From assembly GCA_905372605.1 (NCBI GenBank), contig CAJPPQ010000017.1:1-14354 (forward strand): a stretch of DNA of 14,354 bases, given 5' to 3'. Of the stretch, positions 1-6,060 are shown piece after piece. Source of the DNA: Porphyromonadaceae bacterium (GTDB lineage: Bacteria; Bacteroidota; Bacteroidia; Bacteroidales; Paludibacteraceae). The translations under genes were made by a program, and so were the position numbers. The notes beneath the pieces were generated by a model. That model had not been told where the DNA came from. It did no database searches and worked only from the letters and a program-made list of their open reading frames with translations. Position 1 is the stretch's first letter. Each line of letters begins with the position of its first letter.

Positions 1-116
1 GTCAGGCGGGCAAAAACCATACTGTCCTTCGGATAGATGAGATAGCTTCACCCGGTTCTATACGCCTCAGAATAAGAAGCCTCATAGAAAGCCTCCGAAC
101 GGTGAAGGGGAAATAA
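1..116 (+). CDS. C-terminal end of upstream part of a 2-hydroxyacyl-CoA dehydratase activase-type protein (5' partial, early stop)
   Basis: The frame beginning at base 3 is open from the window edge to a TAA at 114-116. It encodes a short segment with the pattern VLRIDEIASPGSIRLRIRSL, which I recognise from memory as typical of the DUF2229 region of large activase-related proteins, just ahead of their HgdB-like C-terminal part. The rest of that ~1000-residue upstream portion (BadF/BcrA-type ATPase domains) would lie outside the window. In usual family members translation continues into the next domain. Here it stops, and the rest resumes in another frame from 137. The segment is too short to say whether this half is functional. 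It could be the true end of a split subunit, the 5' part of a frameshifted gene, or a sequencing error. Confidence 0.6.
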   Translation, partial: QAGKNHTVLRIDEIASPGSIRLRIRSLIESLRTVKGK

Positions 117-136
117 TTTTTTACACCACAAAGACA

Positions 137-1396
137 ATGAATATGAACAGCAACAATAAATCGTACAACGGATATAACGCTATTTTTACTCGAAAAGACA
201 GAAATAAGACCATACTTATTCCTTGGTTTACAGACTTTTTGTCGCCGATGATACCTGCTGTTGCCAAAATAGCGGGCTACAACTTCGTAAACTGCCCGAA
301 GACATCGAAACAATCTGCCGAGATGGGGCTAAAATACGGACACAACGAGGTATGCTATCCCGCTACTCTCGTTCTCGGCGACCTCATAGCAGAGATACAA
401 ACCGGACGTTACAATATCGACGACCTTGCCGTGGCTATTACCCAGACGGGCGGGCAATGCCGAGCTACCAACTATCTGTCGTTCATCAAAACGGGGCTTA
501 AAAATGCGGGATACGGACAAATCCCCGTAATATCGGTATCGGTCGGCGGCGTACATCAGAATGAGCAACCGGGATTTAAACTACCGATATTCAGGATTTT
601 TCCACTGGTCATAAATGCTTTTTTGTTTGGCGATTCGCTGAATCAGATATTTGCGTCGGCGGTTGCAAGAGAGCGTATCAAGGGGCAGTCGGAACGTCTA
701 TTCGACAAATATATGCAGCTTGCCGTCTCTCTGATAGAGAAGAGGGAGCACAAAAAACTGCTGCCGTTGCTACAAAGTGCTGTAGCAGAATTCGAAACCA
801 TCGATATCGTAGAAGACAGGAAAATAGAAAAGATAGGACTTATAGGCGAAATCTTCGTCAAATACAACAACTACGGACAGGCAAACATAACGCGCTGGCT
901 TCGCGAACAGGGGTTCGAGGTAATAGCTCCGCCGATGATACACTTTTTCACGCAGACATTTGTAAATCAGGAGATAAATACAAAAAACGGACTAAGCAAA
1001 TTCAACTTTCTACAAAAAGTACTACTGCTGTTTTTTCAGCGATTGTTCGACAAAAAAATGGCAAAGATTCGAGTTATACTTACAAAATCGAAGTTTTATA
1101 CTCCTCACAAATCGGTTTTCGACATCGCCAAATATGCCAAAGATATCATAGACTTATCGAATCAGTTCGGCGAGGGGTGGCTCATAGCGGGCGATATAGC
1201 CAATTTTTCGCGCGAAGGCATAAACCGAGTCGTCTGTGTACAGCCGTTTGGATGTATAGCCAATCATATAGTAGCCAAAGGTATAGAACGACGCATCAAA
1301 GAGTTTTACCCCGATATGAATCTGCTTTTTCTCGATATAGATGGCGGTATGGCGGAAGTAAATCTGCAAAACAGGCTCAAATTCCTGATAAACTGA
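137..1396 (+). CDS. 2-hydroxyacyl-CoA dehydratase activase-related protein, C-terminal (HgdB-like) portion
   Basis: The 419-residue product matches the C-terminal third of the large (about 1400-residue) activase-related proteins of anaerobes, which are tied to radical-based 2-hydroxyacyl-CoA dehydratases. What shows this: the family signatures GLKYGHNEVCYPA (about 66-78), QTGGQCRATNY (about 102-112), VGEIFVKYN-type segment near 236-246, and VVCVQPFGCIANH (about 368-380). The cysteines that could hold a metal or Fe-S centre are all present. No ATPase domain lies in this ORF. It starts at ATG 137 with no visible ribosome binding site. The same frame is open upstream from base 41, so translation may instead enter by a -1 shift from the fragment ending at 116. 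The intact, conserved 419 codons argue against an old pseudogene. It ends 3 bp from the convergent rodA stop with no terminator between them. Actual substrate unknown. Confidence 0.8.
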   Translation: MNMNSNNKSYNGYNAIFTRKDRNKTILIPWFTDFLSPMIPAVAKIAGYNFVNCPKTSKQSAEMGLKYGHNEVCYPATLVLGDLIAEIQTGRYNIDDLAVAITQTGGQCRATNYLSFIKTGLKNAGYGQIPVISVSVGGVHQNEQPGFKLPIFRIFPLVINAFLFGDSLNQIFASAVARERIKGQSERLFDKYMQLAVSLIEKREHKKLLPLLQSAVAEFETIDIVEDRKIEKIGLIGEIFVKYNNYGQANITRWLREQGFEVIAPPMIHFFTQTFVNQEINTKNGLSKFNFLQKVLLLFFQRLFDKKMAKIRVILTKSKFYTPHKSVFDIAKYAKDIIDLSNQFGEGWLIAGDIANFSREGINRVVCVQPFGCIANHIVAKGIERRIKEFYPDMNLLFLDIDGGMAEVNLQNRLKFLIN

Positions 1397-1399
1397 CCG

Positions 1400-2857
1400 T
1401 TAAATATTTACCTTATTGCCCATATCGAGCTTGATAAAGATAAATAGCAGTATCGTAAAGGCAAGCAACGACGAACCGCCGTATGAGAAAAACGGCAAAG
1501 GTATCCCGATGACAGGCACTATTCCCACGACCATACCTATATTGATGATAACGTGGAAGATAAATATCCCCGCCACCGAATAGCCGTAAACACGGGCAAA
1601 GATATTGGACTGTCGCTCACTTAGAAACAAGATGCGATAAATAAAGATAAAAAACATCGATACCACTACGATACTGCCGACAAAGCCCCACTCCTCGGCA
1701 ATAGTACAGAATATGAAGTCGGTATCTTGCTCGGGCACAAACTTTAGCTTTGTCTGTGTCCCTTTCAGAAATCCTTTGCCCCAAAGCCCGCCCGACGAAA
1801 TGGCTATCTTCGACTGATTGGTATTCCACTCGGCACCTTTAGGATCTTCTTTGAGCCCCAATAGTGTCTCGATACGTATCTTCTGATGAGGTTCCAAAAC
1901 TTTCTCGAATATAAATTCTGTTGAAAATGAGTATGCTACAAATGATATTATAAAAACCGCCGTAAGCAGATAAATCTTTCTGCCCGAATCGATAAATACT
2001 TTTACAAGCAGCCCCAACATCAAAAGAGCGGCTAATAGAGCTACATACAGTAAATCTATTTTTATCAAAAAGATATTCATCGCTATAGCTATAGCATATA
2101 GTCCCAAGACGATACCCAATATATGTATTATCCTTATTTTCGTGTTGTGTAAGGCATATAATTCGTAGATAATCGCTGCTATCAATAGTATTATATTGGT
2201 AGAGATGAGTTTACCCAAATGCTCGGTATAGAATATTTCGGTATCGCTTGCAAAACGTATGGTAATAATAAAAACGACAACCGACAGAAAGCCAACCAAT
2301 ATCACCATAGGCGAAAGTCCTTCGCGGTAGAGCATCAGCATAAAAGCCAAGAATACCAATGCAGATCCCGCCTCTTTCTGCAACAGTATGATACCCATAG
2401 GCAAGACTATTATAAGTATGGTTACCAATATTTTTCGTCTGACCGAAATAGTATGAAGATTCTGTAAGCTATAGAAGTATGCTATCGCTAAGGCAGTGGC
2501 AAACTTGGCAAATTCTGCGGGTTGTATCGAAAACCCTCCCACCACGAGCCACGAATGAGAACCCTTGATGTTTGGAGCGACGAAGAGCGTAACTATAAGC
2601 AACACTACTACAGCCGCATATATAATATACGACCAAGTATAGAAAAACAAAGGTCTGGTATTGAGTATTACGATAGCAGCCACGACACTGATACAAATCC
2701 ATATAAACTGCATACCCGAGCGGTAATCTATATCGAATATGGAGGTCTGGCTTTTTACATAACTTGCCTCATATACGCATACCCAACCCAATATCAGGAA
2801 TATGGCATACAATATTAACAAAGGTTTGTCGATACGCCTGAAAAAAGAGTTTTGCAT
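1400..2857 (-). CDS. rodA: Rod shape-determining protein RodA (SEDS peptidoglycan glycosyltransferase)
   Basis: RodA polymerises lipid II into glycan strands in the inner membrane during cell elongation, working with a class B PBP (PBP2) and the MreBCD system. The 485-residue protein is a polytopic membrane protein with SEDS signatures: GSHSWL (99-104), QPAEFAK (112-118), PEQDTDFIF (375-383) and GIPLPFFSYGGSS (451-463). Asp380 lies in the TDFIF motif that holds the catalytic aspartate (Asp262) of E. coli RodA. It is about 115 residues longer than E. coli RodA. The extra length sits in a hydrophobic stretch around 190-310, which is usual for Bacteroidetes RodA. FtsW is the alternative, but the motif set and the length favour RodA. 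Its start is 28 bp downstream of the small membrane gene at 2886-3119, so it probably ends that operon. The expected mrdA/mreBCD neighbours are absent. Confidence 0.93.
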   Translation of the reverse strand: MQNSFFRRIDKPLLILYAIFLILGWVCVYEASYVKSQTSIFDIDYRSGMQFIWICISVVAAIVILNTRPLFFYTWSYIIYAAVVVLLIVTLFVAPNIKGSHSWLVVGGFSIQPAEFAKFATALAIAYFYSLQNLHTISVRRKILVTILIIVLPMGIILLQKEAGSALVFLAFMLMLYREGLSPMVILVGFLSVVVFIITIRFASDTEIFYTEHLGKLISTNIILLIAAIIYELYALHNTKIRIIHILGIVLGLYAIAIAMNIFLIKIDLLYVALLAALLMLGLLVKVFIDSGRKIYLLTAVFIISFVAYSFSTEFIFEKVLEPHQKIRIETLLGLKEDPKGAEWNTNQSKIAISSGGLWGKGFLKGTQTKLKFVPEQDTDFIFCTIAEEWGFVGSIVVVSMFFIFIYRILFLSERQSNIFARVYGYSVAGIFIFHVIINIGMVVGIVPVIGIPLPFFSYGGSSLLAFTILLFIFIKLDMGNKVNI

Positions 2858-2885
2858 ACGGATATACGGCTGAAAAATGAGAAGA

Positions 2886-3119
2886 CTACTTTCTGTTTCT
2901 AAAAAACGATAATGCTATTTTTGCTACCGATATAAATATGGGAGTCCACGAAATGCACCTCGACAAAGGCTTGAATATCATCGATATGAAACCTATCGGA
3001 TGCGAAAACTTCTCTATTTTGCTAAGTACTGCAGACTTGTATATGTCTCGTGTTATTATCAGATTGCGGCGTCGACGTTGTAGGTCTTCGAGCGATTCTA
3101 TCGGTTGGTTCAGACTCAT
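2886..3119 (-). CDS. Small basic membrane-associated protein, YqjK-like (hypothetical)
   Basis: I do not recognise a named family. The 77-residue product has a charged N-terminal third with four consecutive arginines (15-18), an amphipathic segment to about 40, and two weakly hydrophobic stretches (41-50 and 57-72), and it ends in FFRNRK. Its ATG overlaps the TGA of the holin-like gene at 3116-3119, which implies translational coupling and is the main reason to accept it as real. In size, charge and place (third behind a YtxH/DUF883-like gene and a YqjE-like gene) it resembles E. coli YqjK. That is an analogy from gene order and shape, not from clear sequence identity. Likely at the cytoplasmic face of the inner membrane. 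Confidence 0.7.
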   Translation of the reverse strand: MSLNQPIESLEDLQRRRRNLIITRDIYKSAVLSKIEKFSHPIGFISMIFKPLSRCISWTPIFISVAKIALSFFRNRK

Positions 3120-3517
3120 TGTTGTAAGGTATTGTTGTTATGCTTTTTTTCGTTATCCGCAGTCTTATCTGTAAGATTATCATTGGATTGGAAAAGCAGT
3201 TTATATACTTTCTTGATAAAGAAATTCAAAAACAGTCGTTCGCTAAAAGCAATTATCATAATAGACAATGCGATGAACAGCACTATCATTATTATAGTAG
3301 CCCAGAATACCGAATCGGTCATCTGATTGAACAGATTGAAAAGCATCACCGAAAAATAAGCGATAGCGACGGTTGCCATTATCGCCGCCAAGACAATGCC
3401 TATAACGAAAGTCATCAACTTGGAGATTTTCTCTAATAGATTTATTTTCAGTATATCAATCTCTACTTTAATATAATCTTTCACCTCTTCGATAAACGGT
3501 TTGTTGTCTTCGGCCAT
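3116..3517 (-). CDS. Phage holin-X / YqjE-like inner-membrane protein (DUF1469 type)
   Basis: This 133-residue protein has a charged N-terminal helix (1-33), two hydrophobic segments (about 35-62 and 70-92) forming a membrane hairpin, and a polar, lysine- and asparagine-rich tail. This layout fits the Holin-X/YqjE family (PF07332). Despite the name, the family is widespread in bacterial chromosomes and linked to the inner membrane rather than to lysis; no lysin or phage gene is nearby. It follows the YtxH gene on the same strand with a 77-bp gap that contains a long RNA hairpin. It overlaps the next gene by 4 bp (ATGA). Start at ATG 3517; the preceding bases show no Shine-Dalgarno sequence, as is usual in this phylum. 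Confidence 0.75.
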   Translation of the reverse strand: MAEDNKPFIEEVKDYIKVEIDILKINLLEKISKLMTFVIGIVLAAIMATVAIAYFSVMLFNLFNQMTDSVFWATIIMIVLFIALSIMIIAFSERLFLNFFIKKVYKLLFQSNDNLTDKTADNEKKHNNNTLQQ

Positions 3518-3548
3518 GGTTATATCTTTTTAGTTGTTGTTTTTACAA

Positions 3549-3587
3549 AATGATAAACTGCTACCTGAGTGGCAGCAATTTATCATT
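3549..3587 (-). promoter_or_regulatory. Strong RNA hairpin between the YtxH gene and the holin-like gene
   Basis: Arms 3571-3587 and 3549-3565 pair over 17 bp around a 5-base loop (3566-3570). On the DNA there are two mismatches, but both become G-U wobbles only when the minus strand is the RNA, so the stem is continuous in the mRNA of this operon. It begins 7 bases after the YtxH stop codon. The bases after it carry only a short T run (ATTTTGT), so it may be a leaky terminator, an RNA-processing site, or a stabiliser of the YtxH message. Confidence 0.7.
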
Positions 3588-3594
3588 CGATTCA

Positions 3595-3822
3595 CTAAGC
3601 CTCTTGGTGCGAGATTTTATTTACAACGCTTGCCTTAAGGTCTTGCAACTTCTCCTGCAGGTCGTTGTACTGATCTTCGCCCAAGCCCGATTTGATACCG
3701 CTTTTTATCTTATCTGCGATATATTCACGAGTCTCTTCTCCGCTTCTGGGAGCCAGTAGCAATGCTGCTACACCACCGGCGATTACTCCGCCTAAAAATG
3801 CCAATAAAGTGTTTTTATTCAT
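3595..3822 (-). CDS. YtxH domain-containing small membrane protein
   Basis: The 75-residue product starts with a short polar stretch, then a glycine-rich membrane segment (about 6-24, with GGVIAGGVAALLLAP) followed at once by RSGEETR, and then an amphipathic, charged helix to the end. This is the standard YtxH layout (one membrane anchor plus a cytoplasmic helix), here at typical length. In other bacteria YtxH proteins are linked to general stress; E. coli YqjD, of similar shape, binds ribosomes at the membrane in stationary phase. Neither role is shown here. A TAnnTTTG -7 box lies 34 bp upstream of the start, so this is likely the first gene of the ytxH / holin-like / YqjK-like / rodA unit. 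Confidence 0.85.
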   Translation of the reverse strand: MNKNTLLAFLGGVIAGGVAALLLAPRSGEETREYIADKIKSGIKSGLGEDQYNDLQEKLQDLKASVVNKISHQEA

Positions 3823-3855
3823 ATCATTATATTATTAAAGTGTTTATACCGATAG

Positions 3856-3887
3856 CAAAGATATACAAATATCAAGCGACAAACAAC
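3856..3887 (-). promoter_or_regulatory. Candidate Bacteroidetes-type promoter for the YtxH operon
   Basis: Read on the minus strand, TATCTTTG (3863-3856) is an exact match to the -7 consensus TAnnTTTG. About 20 bases further upstream lies GTTG (3887-3884), a partial match to the -33 TTTG element; an exact TTTG at 3883-3880 has a shorter 16-base spacer. The predicted transcription start is about 25-30 bases before the ATG at 3822. The upstream element overlaps the end of the cytidylate kinase-like gene. Confidence 0.5.
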
Positions 3888-4477
3888 TTTTCGAACGTTT
3901 TTAACACAATATCTACCGCTCCCTCCACACCTAATAGCGATGTATTGAGGCATATATCGTACGACGAGGCTTGTCCCCATATTTTATTGGTATAGAAGTT
4001 GTAGTATGTAGAGCGTTTCTTATCGGTACTCTCTACTTTTTTCATAGCGCTATCGTGCGAAATATTAAGCGTTTGCGAGATATTGGCAATCCTATCGTCC
4101 AATGCGGCACAGACAAAGATACGAAGAGTTTTCGGGTGCTGTCGCAATATGTAGTCGGCACACCGCCCTACGAATATACAACTCTCTCTCTGCGATATGT
4201 CTCGTATCGTATCGCTTTGAATTTGAAAAAGATTCTCGTTGTGGATGAAATTGTCGTTGTTGCTCCAGACAGACCTAAGTGCCTTCTGTAGAAAGCTATA
4301 ACTTTCCTTCTCGTCGGCATGCTCGAAGACGTCGCTACAAAGTCCGCTCTGACGAGCCGCTATGGAGAGTAAATTCTTGTCGTACAGAGGTATATGCAAC
4401 TTCTCCGATAGCCTTTTGCCTATCGTAAGCCCATTACTGCCTATCTCTCTGCCTATGGTGATGATTGGATATTCCAT
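3872..4477 (-). CDS. Cytidylate kinase-like family protein
   Basis: The 201-residue protein belongs to the cytidylate kinase-like family (PF13189), P-loop nucleotide kinases related to Cmk. Visible features: an N-terminal strand and modified P-loop, ITIGREIGSNGLTIGKRL (6-23), in place of a classic GxxGxGK; VGRCADYIL (103-111), matching the GR-AD motif; a lid-like basic stretch TDKKRSTYYNFYT (151-163); and a C-terminal YDICLNTSLLG segment (173-183) typical of the family. The natural substrate of this branch is not settled, so CMP phosphorylation is only an inference; the canonical cmk gene is longer and usually lies elsewhere. An exact TAnnTTTG -7 box lies 21 bp upstream of the ATG, so it may be transcribed separately from the acetyltransferase gene, which lies 74 bp upstream. 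Confidence 0.85.
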   Translation of the reverse strand: MEYPIITIGREIGSNGLTIGKRLSEKLHIPLYDKNLLSIAARQSGLCSDVFEHADEKESYSFLQKALRSVWSNNDNFIHNENLFQIQSDTIRDISQRESCIFVGRCADYILRQHPKTLRIFVCAALDDRIANISQTLNISHDSAMKKVESTDKKRSTYYNFYTNKIWGQASSYDICLNTSLLGVEGAVDIVLKTFEKLFVA

Positions 4478-4497
4478 CGAGTCGTTGATTTTTTCTG

Positions 4498-4505
4498 CAA
4501 AATTA
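4498..4505 (-). promoter_or_regulatory. Candidate -7 promoter box for the cytidylate kinase-like gene
   Basis: Read on the minus strand this is TAATTTTG, an exact TAnnTTTG. No good TTTG -33 partner is present 19-21 bases upstream, so only half of the promoter is supported. Confidence 0.35.
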
Positions 4506-4551
4506 ATACTTTACGACAATAATAACACTCCGAGGAAAGCTGATATTAGCA

Positions 4552-5079
4552 TTAGTCGAACAATAACTTCTCGAATGCTTTTCGTGGATTCCCACGATAA
4601 TACACCTCCCCACAATAAACATAGCCGAGCTTTTCGAATATATGCAGCATAGCCGTATTGTCATAGTTTGTGTCTACTCTTATACTGTATATACTATTGG
4701 CAAGGCTAATCTCTTCGGCTTTCAGAAGCATAGTATAACCCAATCCCTTACCTTTTGCCTGTGAGCTCACTGCCATTCTGTGTACAGTAGTATATGGTCT
4801 ATTGCTAAGCCAACAGCCCTCTATATCGTCATATGCAGGCTCTCCGTCTAGTACAACAGCCATATATCCGCATACTTCGTCGTTGCATAAGAGCAAATAT
4901 CCTTTTCTGTCTACAATATCCAGTCTTATGGTATCAATATCAGGGTAACCGTCTTGCCACTGACTGCTACCTTCTCTACGGCGTACTTCTTTGGCAAATG
5001 TGATAATCTCCCAAATAGTAGATAAATCCGACTCATGTGCCGTTCGAAAAATAATATTATTATGAACATTCATCTGCAT
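4552..5079 (-). CDS. GNAT family N-acetyltransferase
   Basis: This 175-residue cytosolic protein has the GNAT fold: an N-terminal strand-helix (IIFRTAHESDLSTIW, 9-23), central strands with VCGYMAVV (69-76), motif A with the acetyl-CoA pyrophosphate loop QAKGKG (107-112, pattern Q-x-x-G-x-G), and motif B NTAMLHIFEKLGYV (141-154). Substrate is unknown. The best resemblance is to general or ribosomal-protein/small-molecule acetyltransferases of Bacteroidetes. Start at ATG 5079; an internal Met at residue 3 is a possible alternative. It is divergent from the methyltransferase gene at 5254 across a 174-bp region containing candidate promoters on both strands. Confidence 0.88.
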   Translation of the reverse strand: MQMNVHNNIIFRTAHESDLSTIWEIITFAKEVRRREGSSQWQDGYPDIDTIRLDIVDRKGYLLLCNDEVCGYMAVVLDGEPAYDDIEGCWLSNRPYTTVHRMAVSSQAKGKGLGYTMLLKAEEISLANSIYSIRVDTNYDNTAMLHIFEKLGYVYCGEVYYRGNPRKAFEKLLFD

Positions 5080-5170
5080 GTGTTACAATGAATTGACACA
5101 AAAACCTTGTATATATATCAGTTACATCGTATAAAAAGTATGCTATAATACAGCAACAGTACCTATCTCG

Positions 5171-5222
5171 CAAAAGTACTAATACTTTTGAACATATATA
5201 TATTATAAAAGTATTATCTTTG
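5171..5222. promoter_or_regulatory. Divergent promoter/operator region with three AAAAGTAyTA repeats
   Basis: The 174 bp between the acetyltransferase and methyltransferase genes hold no credible gene. Within them AAAAGTACTA (5172-5181), its near inverse TAATACTTTT (5180-5189) and AAAAGTATTA (5207-5216) form a palindrome (CAAAAGTA-CTAA-TACTTTTG, 5171-5190) and a second 10-bp inverted pair. The elements coincide with promoter boxes. On the minus strand, TACTTTTG (5178-5171) fits TAnnTTTG for the acetyltransferase. On the plus strand, TATCTTTG (5215-5222) fits it for the methyltransferase, with TTTG at 5187-5190 as a rather distant (24-base spacer) -33 element. A protein binding the repeats could control both genes. 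Confidence 0.5.
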
Positions 5223-5253
5223 GCAAACGTTATTATCTGCCTTTTCAAAAGCA

Positions 5254-5955
5254 ATGGGAATATTATACCTCATACCGAATACTCTCGGACAAAGCAATAT
5301 CGACAACGTACTACCTTCGTATAATATAAGCGTAGCAAAAAATCTGCGGCATTTCATCGTGGAAAACGTACGTTCGGCACGCCGATTTCTGAAGATGTTA
5401 GACAGAGATATCGTCATCGACGACCTCAGTTTCTACGAACTCAACCGACATACTCCCCCCGACCGTATAGCCGAACTGCTACTACCTATATACGAAGGAC
5501 ATTCGATGGGTATAATCTCCGAGGCAGGCTGCCCTGCAATAGCCGACCCGGGAGCCGACGTCGTAGCCATAGCTCAACGAAAGAATATACGTGTAGTTCC
5601 TCTGGTAGGAGCCTCTTCAATAATACTATCGCTGATGGCAAGCGGTTTTAACGGACAGTCGTTCGCTTTCGTCGGCTATCTGCCGATAGATAAGAAAGCA
5701 CGCATACAACGTCTCAAACAACTCGAATCTCGTGCCTCGTCTGAACGGCAGACTCAGATATTCATCGAGACACCCTATCGCAACAACCAACTTGTACAAG
5801 ATATAGTGGCTACCCTCAAACCCGACACCTTACTTTGTATTGCCTCCGAACTGACGGCAGATACCGAGTCTGTGAAGACACTTCCTATCGCCGAGTGGGC
5901 AAAGCAACAAATAGATATAAACAAACGAAATACCATATTTCTCATCTATCGATGA
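5254..5955 (+). CDS. SAM-dependent methyltransferase, RsmI / tetrapyrrole methylase family
   Basis: The 233-residue protein belongs to the RsmI branch (COG0313) of the tetrapyrrole methylase superfamily; RsmI 2'-O-methylates C1402 of 16S rRNA. Seen here: the SAM-site motif SEAGCPAIADPG (89-100), VGASSIILSLMASG (118-131), the FVGYLP motif (139-144) and IETPYRNN (171-178). It departs from canonical RsmI at the N-terminus: GILYLIPNTLG replaces the usual LYLVATPIGNL, and the AEDTR motif around residue 35-45 is replaced by VENVRSARRFL. This makes it a divergent RsmI-like paralogue common in Bacteroidetes rather than certain RsmI, and its target is uncertain. It has its own promoter region and is closed by a hairpin terminator, so it is probably monocistronic. 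Confidence 0.85.
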   Translation: MGILYLIPNTLGQSNIDNVLPSYNISVAKNLRHFIVENVRSARRFLKMLDRDIVIDDLSFYELNRHTPPDRIAELLLPIYEGHSMGIISEAGCPAIADPGADVVAIAQRKNIRVVPLVGASSIILSLMASGFNGQSFAFVGYLPIDKKARIQRLKQLESRASSERQTQIFIETPYRNNQLVQDIVATLKPDTLLCIASELTADTESVKTLPIAEWAKQQIDINKRNTIFLIYR

Positions 5956-5977
5956 CTACTCTCCGCGGAGAATAAGA

Positions 5978-6022
5978 AAAGGCTGAGAGCAATCGATGCC
6001 TTCAGCCTTTCTCGTGTTTTTT
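5978..6022. terminator. Bidirectional intrinsic terminator
   Basis: Arms AAAGGCTGA (5978-5986) and TCAGCCTTT (6002-6010) pair perfectly, with a partly paired inner stem. On the plus strand a T6 run follows (6017-6022), ending the methyltransferase transcript. On the minus strand the stem is followed by TTTTCTTATT, so it can also end the TPR-gene transcript. A separate 12-bp palindrome (TCTCCGCGGAGA, 5960-5971) lies just after the methyltransferase stop. Confidence 0.85.
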
Positions 6023-6060
6023 ATACCTTAAACCTATAAGGTTACTTATATAGTCGGGTA

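Noticed and set aside
104..116. Programmed -1 frameshift site at GAAGGGGAAATAA
   Set aside because: In the upstream frame the heptamer GGGGAAA does not fit X-XXY-YYZ, since the A-site codon would re-pair poorly, and no clear downstream pseudoknot was seen. Slippage stays possible but is not supported as programmed.
3116..3517. Prophage lysis gene (holin)
   Set aside because: No endolysin, spanin, structural or integrase gene is nearby; the family is a common chromosomal membrane protein despite its name.
5060..5254. 64-codon minus-strand frame in the divergent intergenic region
   Set aside because: It overlaps promoter repeats and both neighbouring gene starts, and its composition looks like translated AT-rich noncoding DNA.
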